A stretch of 19,161 nucleotides of DNA from JBDNDK01 sp046719185 (GCA_046719185.1 JBDNDK010000026.1:1-19161); one strand, 5' to 3'. Positions 1-6,788 are shown, counted from the first letter of the stretch. Notes: generated by a model from the letters alone, not told the origin. Made by a program: numbers and translations.

Positions 1-1360
1 TTCTAATTTCATCAGCCTTTGCCCAATCTTTATCTTTTCTTGCCTGCTCTCTTTGCTTAATCAAACTCTCTATTTCTTCATCTATGTTAAGTGAGCTTTG
101 TGCTGATTCTTTTAAATTTAATCCTAATACTCTGTCAAAATCAAATATTGCATCAAGCACACCATAATCTTTTCTTTTTTCAGCTTCTCTAATCAATTCA
201 GCAACACAAGCCATGGCTTGAGGTATATTTAAGTCATCAGCTAAAGCATTTTTGAATCTTTCTCTATATTCTAATACCCAGTTGCTTTCATTGCCGCCAA
301 TCTGGGCTGCCCTTGTTATAAAATCTTTCAAACTTTTATATCCAGCTGCAGCTGAATCTAAAGCTTCCCATGTAAATTTCAATTTGCTTCTATAGTGAGC
401 ACTATAGCAAAAGTATCTGTAGGCTAAAGGATCATAGCCATTTTCAATTAGTGTTTGAAGTCTTAAAAAATTGCCTTCAGATTTACCCATCCTTTGTTCA
501 TCATCGGCAAAATTGTTAGGTTTCCCCACAACTAAAAATGCTCCATGAAGCCAATAATTGACATATTTTTTGCCAGTAGCCCCTTCACTTTGTGCAATTT
601 CATTTGGATGATGAACCCAAATATGATCCTCTCCACCAGTATGAATGTCAAATGATTCACCCAAATATTTCATTGACATTGCTGAACACTCAATATGCCA
701 GCCCGGAAAACCTTCTCCCCAAGGCGAATCCCATTTCATAATGTGATTTTCAAATTTCCCTTTTAACTTGAACCACAATGCAAAATCTGCAGGACTTTTC
801 TTTTGTGGATCTTCATTGACTTCATCTCTTGCAGCAGTGATTTTATCTTCAAGAGATTGTTTTGAAAGCTCAGTATAGGTAGGAAATGTTGTAATATCAA
901 AATATATTGCCTGATCTGTCTCATATGCATGCCCTTTTTCTATGAGTTTTTTTACAATTTCAATCATTTCCTGCACATGATCTGTTGCTTTGGGTCTGTA
1001 TGTTGGTTGTTTTATATTAAGTTTTTCAATATCAGAAAAGAATTCATCTTCAAAAAATTGTGCTATCTCCCAGACACTCTTTCCTGTTTTTTTTGATTGT
1101 AAATCTAATTTATCTTCACCTGCATCTTCATCAGAAGTAAGATGACCAACATCAGTTACATTAATCACATTATTTACTTCATATCCAAAATATTCTAATG
1201 TTCTTTTTAAAACATCAGCAAATATATAACTTCTTAAATTTCCAATGTGAGCATAATTATAAACAGTAGGACCACAGGTATACATTCTAACTTTACCTGG
1301 TTCTATTGAATGAAATTCTTCTTTTTTTCTTGAGAGTGTATTATATAAAACTAATGACAT
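1..1360 (-). CDS. cysS: Cysteinyl-tRNA synthetase, 3' end cut by window edge
   Basis: Class I aminoacyl-tRNA synthetase that activates cysteine with ATP and charges tRNA-Cys in the cytoplasm. I translated the minus strand from ATG at 1360 and the frame stays open to the window edge (453 residues). Near the N-terminus is YTCGPTVYNYAHIGNLR, holding the first zinc cysteine and the HIGH equivalent (HIGN). Further on are GWHIECSAM with the second zinc cysteine and GGEDHIWVHHPNEIAQ with the His/Glu zinc ligands. The KMSKS loop reads RMGKSEGNF, a degenerate version. The last visible residues (KDWAKADEIR) are the usual C-terminal anticodon-binding tail, so only a short end is missing. The ATG lies inside the last codons of cysE (10-base overlap), so the two genes are one transcript and probably translationally coupled. 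Confidence 0.95.
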   Translation of the reverse strand, partial: MSLVLYNTLSRKKEEFHSIEPGKVRMYTCGPTVYNYAHIGNLRSYIFADVLKRTLEYFGYEVNNVINVTDVGHLTSDEDAGEDKLDLQSKKTGKSVWEIAQFFEDEFFSDIEKLNIKQPTYRPKATDHVQEMIEIVKKLIEKGHAYETDQAIYFDITTFPTYTELSKQSLEDKITAARDEVNEDPQKKSPADFALWFKLKGKFENHIMKWDSPWGEGFPGWHIECSAMSMKYLGESFDIHTGGEDHIWVHHPNEIAQSEGATGKKYVNYWLHGAFLVVGKPNNFADDEQRMGKSEGNFLRLQTLIENGYDPLAYRYFCYSAHYRSKLKFTWEALDSAAAGYKSLKDFITRAAQIGGNESNWVLEYRERFKNALADDLNIPQAMACVAELIREAEKRKDYGVLDAIFDFDRVLGLNLKESAQSSLNIDEEIESLIKQREQARKDKDWAKADEIR

Positions 1361-2004
1361 TTATTATCCTCTTTTTCTAATGCCTCTATTCTATTTTCTA
1401 GATCTGTTACTTTATCCTGTAGATCTTTTATTATATCTCCAACAGGGTCAAGTCCTCTACCATGTGATAATGGTTCCTCTTCAACCCTAACACCATCTCT
1501 TATAATCACTCTGCCAGGATTTCCAACTACTGTGCTGTTTGGCGGAACATCTTTTAATACAACAGCATTTGCACCAACTCTGACATTATCACCAAGAGTA
1601 ATTGCACCAAGCACTTTTGCTCCAGCTCCAATTACAACACCATTGCCTAAAGTTGGATGTCTTTTTTTCTTTTCAAGGCTCACACCACCAAGTGTAACTC
1701 CATGATAAATAAGGCAGTTATCGCCAATCTCAGCAGTTTCACCTATCACAACACCCATGCCATGGTCTATAAAAAAACCTTTGCCAATTTTAGCTCCCGG
1801 ATGAATTTCAATACCTGTAATAAATCTATTTATCTGTGAGCATAATCTTGCAATGAATTTAAAGTTATGTCTCCAAAAAAAATGTGCAACTCTATGCCAG
1901 ATAATTGCGTGAAGTCCAGCATAAGTTAACACTTCAAATCCATTTCTTGCAGCAGGGTCATTTTTAAAAACTGCTTGCCAATCTGCTTTAAAATTATTGA
2001 ACAT
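1351..2004 (-). CDS. cysE: Serine O-acetyltransferase
   Basis: Acetylates L-serine with acetyl-CoA to O-acetylserine, the first committed step of cysteine synthesis; cytoplasmic. 217 residues, the short form usual in Firmicutes and Cyanobacteria. A short N-terminal helical region precedes a left-handed beta-helix of hexapeptide repeats (about 62-170). IDHGMGVVIGETAEIG (79-94) carries His81, equivalent to E. coli catalytic His158. The position of E. coli Asp143 is Glu66, which to my knowledge is normal for this subgroup. Residues about 189-211 form a charged heptad-like coiled coil. The C-terminus (NKCH) lacks the terminal Ile used by some CysE proteins to dock into CysK, so that complex is not predicted. 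The start is supported by AAGGA 8 bases before ATG. First gene of cysE-cysS. Confidence 0.95.
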   Translation of the reverse strand: MFNNFKADWQAVFKNDPAARNGFEVLTYAGLHAIIWHRVAHFFWRHNFKFIARLCSQINRFITGIEIHPGAKIGKGFFIDHGMGVVIGETAEIGDNCLIYHGVTLGGVSLEKKKRHPTLGNGVVIGAGAKVLGAITLGDNVRVGANAVVLKDVPPNSTVVGNPGRVIIRDGVRVEEEPLSHGRGLDPVGDIIKDLQDKVTDLENRIEALEKEDNKCH

Positions 2005-2024
2005 AAAGCTTATCCTTATGGAAA

Positions 2025-2051
2025 AGACCTCCCGCAGTCAGCGAAAGGTCT
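2025..2051 (-). promoter_or_regulatory. Leader hairpin before cysE (possible attenuator)
   Basis: On the minus strand AGACCTTTCGC, loop TGACT, then GCGGGAGGTCT form an 11-bp uninterrupted stem (two G-U pairs), followed directly by TTTT. It lies between the predicted transcription start (about 2058) and the cysE RBS, so nearly the whole leader RNA is this hairpin. The shape is that of an intrinsic terminator with a short U-tract. It could attenuate cysE-cysS, stabilise the 5' end or occlude the start site. No T-box GGTGG/ACCGCG core or other known riboswitch core was recognised. Confidence 0.6.
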
Positions 2052-2064
2052 ATGTATTAAAGAA

Positions 2065-2093
2065 ATTATATCACACCCACCATAACTGAGCAA
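2065..2093 (-). promoter_or_regulatory. Sigma70-type promoter of cysE-cysS
   Basis: On the minus strand TTGCTC (2093-2088), a 17-base spacer and a perfect TATAAT (2070-2065). The predicted start of transcription is near 2058. Just upstream, CTCATAATGAG (2102-2112) is a short dyad with 5-base arms that could be an operator, though it is too short to be sure. Confidence 0.65.
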
Positions 2094-2234
2094 GAAACTA
2101 CCTCATAATGAGTCAGATTACGGTATTCACTATCTTCTTTTCTATTTTACCATAATTTATACTTTTCAATTCAAATGCTAAATAATCTACTTAAATAATG
2201 TTTAGATTTCTATTTTTATAGTTAATTATTTGAT

Positions 2235-4388
2235 ATGAACAATCCTGATGTAAATAAAATATTATTTGGACATGATGACACAAAAAATGTAGTAGCAGTT
2301 GAAACTACAGAAGATACTGCATTGATGTATATAAGAGAAAATGACAATGTAAGAGTTGAAGAAAGAAAATTTGAACCATGGATACTTCTTTCTCAAAAGA
2401 TAGATTTAGAATCTGCTGAATATGAGGAGCTAGATGGTGATGGATATAATTATCTGGCTAAATTTCCTACAAAAACCGCTTATAATGCAGCTAGATTATA
2501 TCTAAGAGAGCATCAAATTGATTTTTTATCACCTCAACAATGGACAAGACAATTCTTGATTCAATCTGGAATTACACTATTCAAGGACATGTCTTTTTCA
2601 GATATTCATAGACTTCAGCTTGATATTGAAACAAAAGGAATAAGCCCTAAGTACATAGATAATGAAATTATAATGATTGCTCTATCTGATAATAAAGGAT
2701 ATTCAAATACTGTTTGTGGTAATGAAAAAGAGATATTGCAAGAAACTTGCAGAATAATAAATGAATTAGATCCTGATGTAATTGAAGGACATAATATATT
2801 TAATTTTGATTTGAAATATATTCAGGTAAGAGCACAGATGAATAATGTAAAAATGCTAATAGGAAGAGATAAATCAGAAATGACATCTGGAAGCAATCAA
2901 CAATGTGCAGTTGGATATTACTCCCTTCCATTTACACCATCATATATTTATGGCAGACATATAATAGATACACTGCTCTCTACTCATAGGTATGATTTAT
3001 CAAAAGGTGAGCTATCAAGTTATGGATTGAAAGCTGTCTCAAAACAGTTAGGAATATCAGAGCCTGATAGAGTGATAATTCCTTATGAAGATATGATAAA
3101 GCAATGGGAAACAAACCCCGAATATGTAAAAAAATATGCTTTGCAAGATGTATATGAAACAAAATCTCTGGCAGAGATAGTTTGTCCACCAGAGTTTTTC
3201 TTAAATCAGATGGTGCCTGATTCATACCAAAGATCTGCAATTAGTGGGAATGGTGAGAAAATAAATTCAATATTCATAAGATATTATCTCCATAAAAATA
3301 AAGCTATTCCAAAACAAAATGAACAAAAAGAACTGCCCGGTGGATATACAGAACTAAAAAAAATAGGAGTGGTAAAGCCAATTGTTAAATGCGATGTTGA
3401 AAGCTTGTATCCAAGTATAATATTAACTAAGAATATTTCTCCCAAAACAGATTCACTTGGAATTTTCATTCCTGCATTAAAAGAGCTAACAAATAGAAGG
3501 CTTTCAGCAAAGAAAAAACTAAAAACTTGTGATCCTAAAGAAAAACCATACTGGGATGGATTGCAGTCTGCATTCAAAATTCTTATCAATTCATTTTATG
3601 GTTACCTTGCAGGTCCGTTTAATTTTAATGATTATGAAGCAGCAAGAATGGTTACAAAAACAGGACAAACACTTATAAAAGAAGTAGTCAAAGAGCTTGA
3701 AAACACTGGAAGCATAGTAGTTGAAATTGACACAGATGGTGTGTATTTCAAACCTCCTGAGCATATAGATAGTGAAGAAAAGGAAATTGAATATGTTAAT
3801 CAAATAGGAAACATACTGCCAGAAGGAATTAATCTTGCACATGATGGTAGATATCAAGCTATGCTTTCATTAAAGAGAAAAAATTATGCATTAAAGACAT
3901 ATTCAGATGAAGTAATATTCAAAGGTTCCTCTTTGAGATCAAGAGCAGATGAAAAATTTGGCAGAGACTTTATTAAGGAAGCAGTTACACATCTACTTGA
4001 TAATAATCCACAAGAAGCACATAAGTCTTATATAAAATTTTCTAATGCAATTAGAAATGGAAAATTAAATGTAACAGACTTTTCCAGAAGAGAGAGAATA
4101 ACAAATAAAACATTTACCAGCTCATCAAGAAAAAGACTTGCAAAAGCTGCTGAAAATATGAATGTTGGTGAATATCTGAATGTATATCAAAGAAGTGATG
4201 GCTCACTTGCATCAATTAAAGATTACAAAAAAGATGAAGATAAATACTATCTGCTGGATAAATTATATAAATTTGCTCTGAGGCTAAAAGATGGGTTTGG
4301 TGATGATTTTGACAAACTTTTTCCAAAGCCAGATAAAAGTATTTTATCAGAAAAAAATGGTCAAAAAACACTAGATTTATTTGAGTGA
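2235..4388 (+). CDS. Family B DNA polymerase
   Basis: Template-directed DNA polymerase with a 3'-5' proofreading exonuclease; 717 residues. Exonuclease motifs: Exo I LQLDIETKG (Asp130, Glu132), Exo II EGHNIFNFD (Asn187, Asp192), Exo III Y301xxxD305. Polymerase motifs: A CDVESLYPSI (Asp387, SLYPS), B KILINSFYG (448-456), C EIDTDGVYF (Asp499, Asp501), and a KxY-like LKRKNYALK near 546-554. All catalytic acids are present, so it should be active. Motif A has DVESLYPS rather than the common DFxSLYPS. It is somewhat shorter than E. coli Pol II (783 aa) and archaeal PolB, and ends QKTLDLFE, which resembles a sliding-clamp-binding peptide. The ATG is the first possible start after an in-frame TAA at 2223, with no good Shine-Dalgarno in front. 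Single gene, convergent with the next (7-base gap). A role in repair or translesion synthesis is inference. Confidence 0.92.
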   Translation: MNNPDVNKILFGHDDTKNVVAVETTEDTALMYIRENDNVRVEERKFEPWILLSQKIDLESAEYEELDGDGYNYLAKFPTKTAYNAARLYLREHQIDFLSPQQWTRQFLIQSGITLFKDMSFSDIHRLQLDIETKGISPKYIDNEIIMIALSDNKGYSNTVCGNEKEILQETCRIINELDPDVIEGHNIFNFDLKYIQVRAQMNNVKMLIGRDKSEMTSGSNQQCAVGYYSLPFTPSYIYGRHIIDTLLSTHRYDLSKGELSSYGLKAVSKQLGISEPDRVIIPYEDMIKQWETNPEYVKKYALQDVYETKSLAEIVCPPEFFLNQMVPDSYQRSAISGNGEKINSIFIRYYLHKNKAIPKQNEQKELPGGYTELKKIGVVKPIVKCDVESLYPSIILTKNISPKTDSLGIFIPALKELTNRRLSAKKKLKTCDPKEKPYWDGLQSAFKILINSFYGYLAGPFNFNDYEAARMVTKTGQTLIKEVVKELENTGSIVVEIDTDGVYFKPPEHIDSEEKEIEYVNQIGNILPEGINLAHDGRYQAMLSLKRKNYALKTYSDEVIFKGSSLRSRADEKFGRDFIKEAVTHLLDNNPQEAHKSYIKFSNAIRNGKLNVTDFSRRERITNKTFTSSSRKRLAKAAENMNVGEYLNVYQRSDGSLASIKDYKKDEDKYYLLDKLYKFALRLKDGFGDDFDKLFPKPDKSILSEKNGQKTLDLFE

Positions 4389-4395
4389 TATTTAT

Positions 4396-4698
4396 TTATT
4401 CTTTTATATCTTTTCTTTTGTCACAAGAATAGAAATATAGATGAATTCCTCTGCTAGCAATTAATGATCCAACTACTGCCATCACAAATAATAACCCAAT
4501 TTTTGAAAACATACTAATTGCAGAATTTCCAAGCTGTGAAACAGGTGATGCTTCATTTCCATTTTCATTTGTTACTGCAAGTAGGTGTGAGGCTGAATAA
4601 TAATTATATGATAGATGAAAAACAAAAATTAATAATGCTATTCCAGCAAAAAAAACAAGAAGTCCTATAATTTTTGCAGTTAAATCATTTTTCTGCAT
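4396..4698 (-). CDS. Small two-helix membrane protein, unknown function
   Basis: 100 residues; family not recognised. Two hydrophobic stretches, about residues 9-32 and 62-82, flank a polar loop (about 35-58, rich in Asn, Ser and Glu). A short charged tail (CDKRKDIKE) follows. Charge distribution suggests an inner-membrane hairpin, but the orientation is uncertain. GGAG 10 bases before the ATG supports the start. A TATAAT on the minus strand at 4740-4735 could be its -10 box. It is monocistronic, convergent with the polymerase and divergent from the isomerase gene. Confidence 0.7.
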   Translation of the reverse strand: MQKNDLTAKIIGLLVFFAGIALLIFVFHLSYNYYSASHLLAVTNENGNEASPVSQLGNSAISMFSKIGLLFVMAVVGSLIASRGIHLYFYSCDKRKDIKE

Positions 4699-4839
4699 AA
4701 ATAAAATACTCCATCTAATTTTTTATACAAAAATATTATATTGCATAATACCACACAATATAAAGAATTAATCTACTTATAAAAAGACGTAATCGATGGT
4801 AAAATCTTTCAGCATATTCCCCAATATAGAACTTTATAC

Positions 4840-4861
4840 TTGACAATGGATGTTTTATAAT
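4840..4861 (+). promoter_or_regulatory. Promoter elements before the D-lyxose isomerase gene
   Basis: A perfect TTGACA (4840-4845) and a perfect TATAAT (4856-4861) are present but only 10 bases apart, so they cannot form one ordinary sigma70 promoter. TATAAT with the weak -35 TTTATA 17 bases upstream is the likelier pairing. TTGACA might instead serve a weaker -10 downstream. Confidence 0.4.
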
Positions 4862-4905
4862 GTGTACTTATATTATTAGTTATGCAGATTAATGGAGGAC
4901 AAAGT

Positions 4906-5439
4906 ATGAAGAGATCTGAAGTTATTGAAGCTCAAGAAAAAACAAGAAAAATTTTAGAAGAAGCTGGTATAGCAATCACTCAGGAAGAGTCTGATAATAT
5001 TGAAGTTGCAGATTTTGGACTTAATGATTTATACAAAGAAGGTCTTGAAATTATAACTTATATAAACACAGACAGATATTGTGCAAAGGAATTAATATTG
5101 TTTCCATATCAAACTTGTCCCGAACACAAGCATCCGCCAGTTGAAGGCAGACAAGGAAAACAAGAAACATTTAGAGTGAGAAAGGGAGTAGTATATTTAT
5201 ATGTTGAGGGAGAACCAGTGCCAATTCCAAAGGCAAAAGTTCCCGGAAAACACTACACAGTATTTCATGAAATAGAATTACATCCTGGTGAACAATATAC
5301 TCTTCCACCGGAAACACTTCATTGGTTCCAAGCTGGTCCAGATGGTGCTATAGTTTCTGAATTTTCTTCACCAAGCGTTGATGAAGCAGATATCTTTACA
5401 GATCCAAATATAAAGAGAATCCCTATAGTGGAAGACTAA
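4906..5439 (+). CDS. ydaE: D-lyxose/D-mannose ketol-isomerase (YdaE family cupin)
   Basis: Cytoplasmic sugar isomerase interconverting D-lyxose with D-xylulose, and usually D-mannose with D-fructose. 177 residues from ATG 4906. This start is chosen over ATG 4882 because GGAGG (4894-4898) sits 7 bases before it and lies inside the longer reading. The sequence matches what I remember of Bacillus subtilis YdaE closely: INTDRYCAKELILFPYQTCPE, then EHKHPPVEGRQGKQETFR, YLYVEGE and ETLHWFQAG. The metal-binding cupin ligands are the two His of EHKHP, the Glu of KQETF and the His of LHWF. No sugar kinase or transporter gene is adjacent, so the physiological substrate is not indicated. A single gene with its own terminator. 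Confidence 0.9.
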   Translation: MKRSEVIEAQEKTRKILEEAGIAITQEESDNIEVADFGLNDLYKEGLEIITYINTDRYCAKELILFPYQTCPEHKHPPVEGRQGKQETFRVRKGVVYLYVEGEPVPIPKAKVPGKHYTVFHEIELHPGEQYTLPPETLHWFQAGPDGAIVSEFSSPSVDEADIFTDPNIKRIPIVED

Positions 5440-5458
5440 AATTGAAGTTTAATCATAT

Positions 5459-5489
5459 CCCTGCATAAAAAATTATGCAGGGATTTTTT
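5459..5489 (+). terminator. Intrinsic terminator of the lyxose isomerase gene
   Basis: CCCTGCATAA (5459-5468), loop AAAA, TTATGCAGGG (5473-5482): a perfect 10-bp stem followed by A and six T. It lies 20 bases after the stop codon. The next 230 bases to the TPR gene are very AT-rich and hold nothing else I can name, except a weak promoter candidate at 5673. Confidence 0.92.
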
Positions 5490-5672
5490 ATGAAAAAAAT
5501 AATTATTTTTAATTTTCAAAAAAATAAATACTGAAGAAAACTAGGTCATCAACCATAAAATTAAATTAGTAGCTATTATAAGTAAATATAATAAATCTGG
5601 ATGTTATAAATACTCTATGTAGATTATTTATAATTTTTTTTGTGTAGTTAATTTTTATAGTTTATATGCTAG

Positions 5673-5702
5673 TTGACTATGGTAAACAATATTGGAGTAT
5701 AT
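5673..5702 (+). promoter_or_regulatory. Candidate promoter of the TPR gene
   Basis: TTGACT (5673-5678) with an 18-base spacer to GTATAT (5697-5702). The -10 is poor, and the resulting leader would be very short (about 14 bases). Confidence 0.3.
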
Positions 5703-5722
5703 GAGCAAGATGGGTGGTTTTG

Positions 5723-6106
5723 ATGAAGGATTACATAAGGCTTTTTAAAGAAGGTAACTTTTCAGAGGTTATAAAACAATTAGAAAAAGTATGTAGTGGT
5801 GTAGCTCCCTCATATGAAGCATATTTATATTTGGGAGCTTCATATGCACATCTTGAGAGGTATGAAGATGCTGTGAAAGCATTTTCAATGGCAAGAGAAT
5901 TAAGGCCTGATTCAGCTGCAATTCATTATAATCTTGGGCAAACTTATGAAGCCTTAGAATTAATAGAAGAGGCTAGAGAATGTTATAAGAATGCTGTAAA
6001 GCTAAATCCAACTTATCTACCAGCAAAAACAGCTCTAATAAATTTATATCTTCATCAAGTTGCTATTCAAGATAATGATAATAATAATACAAAGATTGCA
6101 GCATAA
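5723..6106 (+). CDS. Small TPR-repeat protein
   Basis: 127 residues, almost wholly tetratricopeptide repeats. A partial first helix pair lies at about 1-28. Two clear TPRs follow: AYLYLGASYAHLERYEDAVKAFSMARELRPD (about 34-64) and the next unit with IHYNLGQTYEALELIEEARECYKNAVKLNPT (about 67-97). A capping helix and an Asn/Asp-rich tail follow. No signal peptide or membrane segment, so a soluble protein-binding scaffold; the partner is unknown. I prefer ATG 5723, preceded by GGTGG, over the GTG at 5714. Monocistronic by position. No convincing terminator follows: AGGGA/TCCCT (6159-6176) forms only a 5-bp stem without a T-run. Confidence 0.8.
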   Translation: MKDYIRLFKEGNFSEVIKQLEKVCSGVAPSYEAYLYLGASYAHLERYEDAVKAFSMARELRPDSAAIHYNLGQTYEALELIEEARECYKNAVKLNPTYLPAKTALINLYLHQVAIQDNDNNNTKIAA

Positions 6107-6129
6107 ATTACATATTTGTTGTAAATAGA

Positions 6130-6159
6130 TTGACAGTATATATTAACTCAACATATTAA
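6130..6159 (+). promoter_or_regulatory. Candidate sigma70 promoter upstream of the ncRNA
   Basis: Perfect TTGACA (6130-6135), 18-base spacer, TATTAA (6154-6159). It would start transcription near 6166 and read through the ncRNA region with a leader of about 145 bases. It competes with the sigma54-like element at 6285 as the explanation for how the RNA is made. Confidence 0.35.
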
Positions 6160-6284
6160 GGGATAAATTATTCCCTCTTGTATCTAATTGAATTTTGTAG
6201 ATATTTGAACTCAACTAGTTTTGCAGAAATTTTTAATTCCTCAAAAAATAATTTCATCAATTTTTATCACAAAAAAATATACAA

Positions 6285-6300
6285 TGGCACGGTTTATGCA
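6285..6300 (+). promoter_or_regulatory. Sigma54-like (-24/-12) promoter
   Basis: TGGCACGGTTTATGCA matches the RpoN consensus TGGCAC-N5-TTGC in every position but one (ATGC for TTGC). The diagnostic GG and GC doublets are exactly 10 bases apart. The predicted start is about 6311, just ahead of the structured RNA. The other TGGCAC copies I checked in the window lie inside genes and lack a correctly spaced GC. The window does not show whether the organism has RpoN. Confidence 0.5.
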
Positions 6301-6310
6301 GTATTTATAT

Positions 6311-6506
6311 ATGTAAGTCCACCATTCCTATAAAGTGTATGTGGCATGCCTAGAAACACGGGCAGTGATGAGCAAAGTTTTTATACAATAGACGCCCTGC
6401 TCCGGCGTCATATAAAAGAGTCCACTTCAAGTGGGCCGCTCTCTCCTAGGCGAAGTACGCCACACACACTGGGGACGCCTCGAAAAAATTTTTTCGAGGC
6501 GTTTTG
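6311..6506 (+). ncRNA. Putative structured small RNA
   Basis: A block visibly richer in G+C than its surroundings, with no credible protein and its own terminator. Outer stem AGTGTATGTGGC (6334-6345) with GCCACACACACT (6459-6470), 11 of 12 pairs. Inner stem GCCTAG (6348-6353) with CTAGGC (6446-6451). Inside, hairpin A has TTTTATA (6379-6385) with TATAAAA (6411-6417) and GACGCC (6391-6396) with GGCGTC (6404-6409). Hairpin B has CCACT/AGTGG (6422-6434) inside GAG/CTC. This makes a three-way junction with a long single-stranded 5' arm (6354-6377). GGCG-AAGTA-CGCC (6449-6461) can form an alternative hairpin that would break the outer stem. Length and closed-stem layout recall 6S RNA, and CGGGCAGTGATGAGC is loosely like E. 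coli 6S, but I cannot assign a family. A free-standing regulatory RNA is the best reading, because the next gene runs the other way and a terminator ends the unit. Confidence 0.62.
6475..6505 (+). terminator. Palindromic terminator of the ncRNA
   Basis: ACGCCTCGAAAAAA (6475-6488) is followed at once by its exact reverse complement (6489-6502), a perfect 28-base palindrome, then more T. In RNA the centre opens into an A/U loop on a GC-rich stem. The T-run follows only on the plus strand; on the minus strand CCCC follows, so it should not terminate hicB transcripts efficiently. Confidence 0.88.
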
Positions 6507-6530
6507 TATTTATATAAATAAAATATTTTT

Positions 6531-6746
6531 TTAGACATCCACAACAATAGCATCAATGTCTGTATCAGGAATTTTTCTTCCAGAAGCAGCAAGCGATTTC
6601 AAATGTGAGGTTACACTATTTGCAGCAAACTGTAATGCCTGCTCTCTGGTATGTGCTTCTGCATGGATTTCTGGGATTGATGGAATTGTTACTTTCACCC
6701 ATCCCTTGTCATCTGTTTCTACATTAACTCTATATCTTCTAATCAT
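6531..6746 (-). CDS. HicB-like antitoxin-family protein, no HicA partner
   Basis: 71 residues with the HicB fold pattern: an N-terminal strand (RYRVNVETDDKGWVKVTIPSIPEI), then HTREQALQFAANSVTSHLKSLAASGRKIP, the helix and 'xxIP' loop typical of HicB. In HicAB systems HicB neutralises the HicA mRNA interferase and represses its own operon. Here no HicA-like ORF is adjacent on either side, and there is no C-terminal DNA-binding extension. It is therefore an orphan, perhaps with a different role. Start: ATG 6746 with GAGG 6 bases upstream, preferred over the TTG at 6758. TATAAT on the minus strand (6787-6782) is its likely -10, back to back with the porin promoter. Confidence 0.7.
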   Translation of the reverse strand: MIRRYRVNVETDDKGWVKVTIPSIPEIHAEAHTREQALQFAANSVTSHLKSLAASGRKIPDTDIDAIVVDV

Positions 6747-6788
6747 TCTTATCCTCAAATAAAAAAATGATTTTTTATATGATTATAC

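Noticed and set aside
1657..1839. Plus-strand ORF inside cysE; likewise other antisense ORFs inside polB, glnD, cimA and leuB
   Set aside because: All lie fully inside well-supported genes on the other strand or in another frame, without RBS or family resemblance.
2005..2064. T-box or SAM-type riboswitch in the cysE leader
   Set aside because: The leader is too short and lacks the T-box and S-box conserved cores; only a simple hairpin is present.
4882..4905. Longer start for the lyxose isomerase
   Set aside because: The extra eight codons include the Shine-Dalgarno of the ATG at 4906, and the family starts near there.
5701..5748. 15-codon upstream ORF (ATG 5701) overlapping the start of the TPR gene
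   Set aside because: GGAG is only 3 bases from its ATG, and nothing else supports translation; kept as chance.
6159..6176. AGGGA-N8-TCCCT as a terminator of the TPR gene or an enhancer site for the sigma54-like promoter
   Set aside because: The stem is only 5 bp with no T-run, and the activator-site idea rests on position alone.
6346..6534. 62-codon ORF on the plus strand
   Set aside because: It is read entirely through the folded RNA and its palindromic terminator; it has no RBS and no recognisable protein features.
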